Assembly (NCBI RefSeq): GCF_002893765.1
Contig: NZ_CP025938.1
Coordinates: 3,615,501-3,679,500, forward strand
Length of the DNA: 64,000 nt
From: Tamlana carrageenivorans
GTDB taxonomy: Bacteria; Bacteroidota; Bacteroidia; Flavobacteriales; Flavobacteriaceae
Direction of reading: 5' to 3'
A program made the position numbers and the translations under genes. The notes under the pieces were generated by a model. It was not told where the DNA came from and searched no databases. It saw only the letters and a program-made list of their open reading frames with translations. This document shows, piece by piece, positions 62,700 to 64,000 of the stretch (position 1 is its first letter; every line of letters begins with the position of its first letter).

Positions 62700-63221
62700 A
62701 TGAAACAAATTTACACTCTAATCTTATTTACGCTTTTATCATTCAATGTACAAGCAATGCAAATTTTTATAAAAACCCCTGAAGGTAAAACAATCGCGTT
62801 AGAGGTTGAACCTAATGACACGATTGAGAATATTAAAGCCAAAATTCAGGATAAAGAAGGAATTGCCCCTAATAATCAAGTATTAAAATTTAATGACGTA
62901 ATTCTTGAAGATGGTCGAACATTAATTGATTATAATATACAAAAAGAAAGTACACTTCAATTAACATATTCTACTCTTGGAATTTCGGAAATAGAATTAA
63001 GTAGTGATAAGTTAAATTTATACCCTAACCCTTCAAGAAATTTTATACAAATTTCAGGATTAAAAAAAATCGAAAAATATACAATTTTTAGTCTTTTGGG
63101 AACAGAAATATCTAAAGGAGAAATATCTGATAAGAAAAGTATTGATATACAAAACCTAAACAACGGTGTATATTTATTGAAATTTAATAATGGAAATAAC
63201 TTGAAATTCATAAAAGAATAA
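62700..63221 (+). CDS. Secreted ubiquitin with T9SS sorting domain
   Basis: 173 residues in three parts. Residues 1-19 are a Sec signal (MKQIYTLILFTLLSFNVQA); cleavage after Ala19 would leave the ubiquitin Met1 as N-terminus. Residues 20-90 are ubiquitin (MQIFIKTPEGKTIALEVEP, then NDTIENIKAKIQDKEGI, then LEDGRTL-DYNIQKESTL), 52 of 69 positions identical to the human protein by my hand alignment. Lysines 6, 11, 27, 29, 33 and 63 are kept; Lys48 is Val, hydrophobic-patch residues Leu8, Ile44 and Val70 are Pro, Lys and Thr, and the LRGG tail is absent. Residues about 100-173 (LNLYPNPSRNFIQI...GVYLLKF) form a T9SS type A sorting domain. It cannot be conjugated; it is probably exported to the surface or medium. 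Last cassette before the site at 63226. Confidence 0.92.
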   Translation: MKQIYTLILFTLLSFNVQAMQIFIKTPEGKTIALEVEPNDTIENIKAKIQDKEGIAPNNQVLKFNDVILEDGRTLIDYNIQKESTLQLTYSTLGISEIELSSDKLNLYPNPSRNFIQISGLKKIEKYTIFSLLGTEISKGEISDKKSIDIQNLNNGVYLLKFNNGNNLKFIKE

Positions 63222-63225
63222 AAAC

Positions 63226-63364
63226 GTTTGCTAACACTGGGTATCAAAAATAGCCTAGTTGATTTCTAAAAACAAAATTTAATTCAATAAACCAAAGTAC
63301 TAGCGTATACCAAAATTGTCGCCTAATACAAAGGCTACTTTTCATACCCAAAACGTTACCACAC
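63226..63364 (+). repeat. attC-like site 23
   Basis: Left arm GTTTGCTAAC (63226-63235), inner arms GGGTAT / ATACCC, right arm GTTACCACAC (63355-63364). The matching start of the ubiquitin cassette (GTTAGCAAAC) is not found upstream, so the cassette's 5' border was lost, probably with the IS982 insertion. Confidence 0.75.
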
Positions 63365-63380
63365 ATTTGAGAATAATCGT

Positions 63381-64000
63381 CCGTATTCAAGAACTTAACG
63401 CAACAAATCTAAATTAATAGATTTGTAATTATGGTACGAAAAAAAACAGGTAGACTTACCCTTAAAGAAAGAATAAAGAATACAGATTGAGACTCTTTTA
63501 ACTGAAAAAAAGAATAAATCATACATCGCTATAACCATTAACAGAGCTCGATCTACGGTTACAAGAGAAGTTAATAAATGGGTGCAAACAGATAGAGATA
63601 AATACTCAGCAGAACTAGCTCATTGGTGCGCCAAAGATGATTACCTAAACAAAAGAAATATTGATAAAATATCTAAGTACCCTAGACTTCGAATTTATGT
63701 CTATAGGGGCTTATTATCACAATGGACTCCTGAACAAATTGCTGGAAGACTAAAAGAAGAATTCCCAAATGATCCTATAATGTCTATTTCTCACGAATCA
63801 ATTTATAGGTACATATATGCAAAGCCTCAAGCTAGTTTAAATAAAAAACTAATTAAACTCCTCGTACGCAAAAAAACAAGACGTAGACCCTCTAAAAAAA
63901 GACGCAGAACAGGATCTAAAATATTAAACCAAGTCAGTATAGACCTAAGACCCGAGCATATTAACCTAAGAAATGAAATCGGACACTGGGAAGGAGATTT
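63381..64000 (+). mobile_element. IS30-family element, copy 5 (cut by window end)
   Basis: Starts CCGTATTC at 63381. Carries the same 7-base insertion as copy 4. Continues beyond base 64000. Confidence 0.9.
63431..64000 (+). pseudogene. IS30 transposase, copy 5, frameshifted and partial
   Basis: ATG at 63431; the repeated AAAGAAT near 63470-63482 shifts the frame to an early TGA, as in copy 4. One base differs from copy 4 within the shared part (AGACCCGAGC near 63950 for AGGCCCGAGC). The helix-turn-helix is therefore lost; the remainder is out of view. Confidence 0.85.

Noticed and set aside
1..64000. tRNA or rRNA genes, possible island attachment sites
   Set aside because: I found no cloverleaf with a TTCRANY arm or rRNA-like stretch on reading both strands; a dedicated search was not possible.

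Overview
The window is AT-rich DNA from a marine-type member of the Flavobacteriia (Bacteroidota). The grounds are a SusC/SusD pair, a type IX secretion (T9SS) C-terminal sorting domain, lipoprotein signals, promoters of the TTTG-N19-TAnnTTTG type and the protein families present. I cannot name the species.

Region 1 (1-31748) is an integron-like gene-cassette array. About 22 short gene units, nearly all read on the + strand, are separated by 130-200 bp imperfect palindromes. Each palindrome has AAC in its left arm, a closing GTTR in its right arm, and a central hairpin whose stem covaries between copies. The first 7-12 bases of a cassette are complementary to the last bases of the same cassette, as expected if it once circularised through an attC site. 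Two copies of the higBA cassette are identical over 876 bp (2865-3740 and 28005-28880), and the identity starts and stops at the GTT of the flanking sites. An ORF-less cassette occurs three times with the same borders. No integrase gene is in the window; if one exists it should lie to the left. Cargo: YaaC-like protein, two DUF6169-like proteins each with a small upstream ORF, HigBA (twice), MazEF, an HI1419/HI1420-type pair, a zeta-type kinase toxin, a single-chain restriction-modification enzyme broken by an IS21 element, an AbiGi/AbiTii-like pair, a GNAT acetyltransferase, a candidate secreted toxin with immunity gene, and several unknowns. IS30 (four copies here), IS21 and IS110 elements have invaded the array.

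Region 2 (32861-61121) is an arabinan/L-arabinose utilisation island. It starts with a GH2 gene cut by an IS30 copy, then a GH97 enzyme on the + strand. On the - strand follow, in transcription order, transketolase-transaldolase; SusC-SusD; GH51, three GH43, GH127, a GPH/MFS symporter and another GH43; and araB-araD-araA-galM-sodium symporter. SusCD and the surface lipoproteins would capture and cut arabinan, GH51/GH43/GH127 would release arabinose, the symporters import it, AraA/AraB/AraD convert it to xylulose 5-phosphate, and transketolase/transaldolase pass it to central metabolism. Six copies of an AAGTGT-N7-ACACTT-like palindrome precede all five transcription units, pointing to one regulator encoded elsewhere.

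Region 3 (61122-64000) holds a non-coding gap, an IS982-family element, and a return of the cassette array: a cassette encoding a secreted ubiquitin (signal peptide, ubiquitin fold about 75% identical to human ubiquitin over 69 residues, T9SS sorting domain, no conjugation tail), its attC-like site, and a fifth IS30 copy cut by the window end. The IS30 copies on both sides of region 2 share the same 7-bp frameshifting insertion, so IS-driven rearrangement probably placed the sugar island inside or beside the array.
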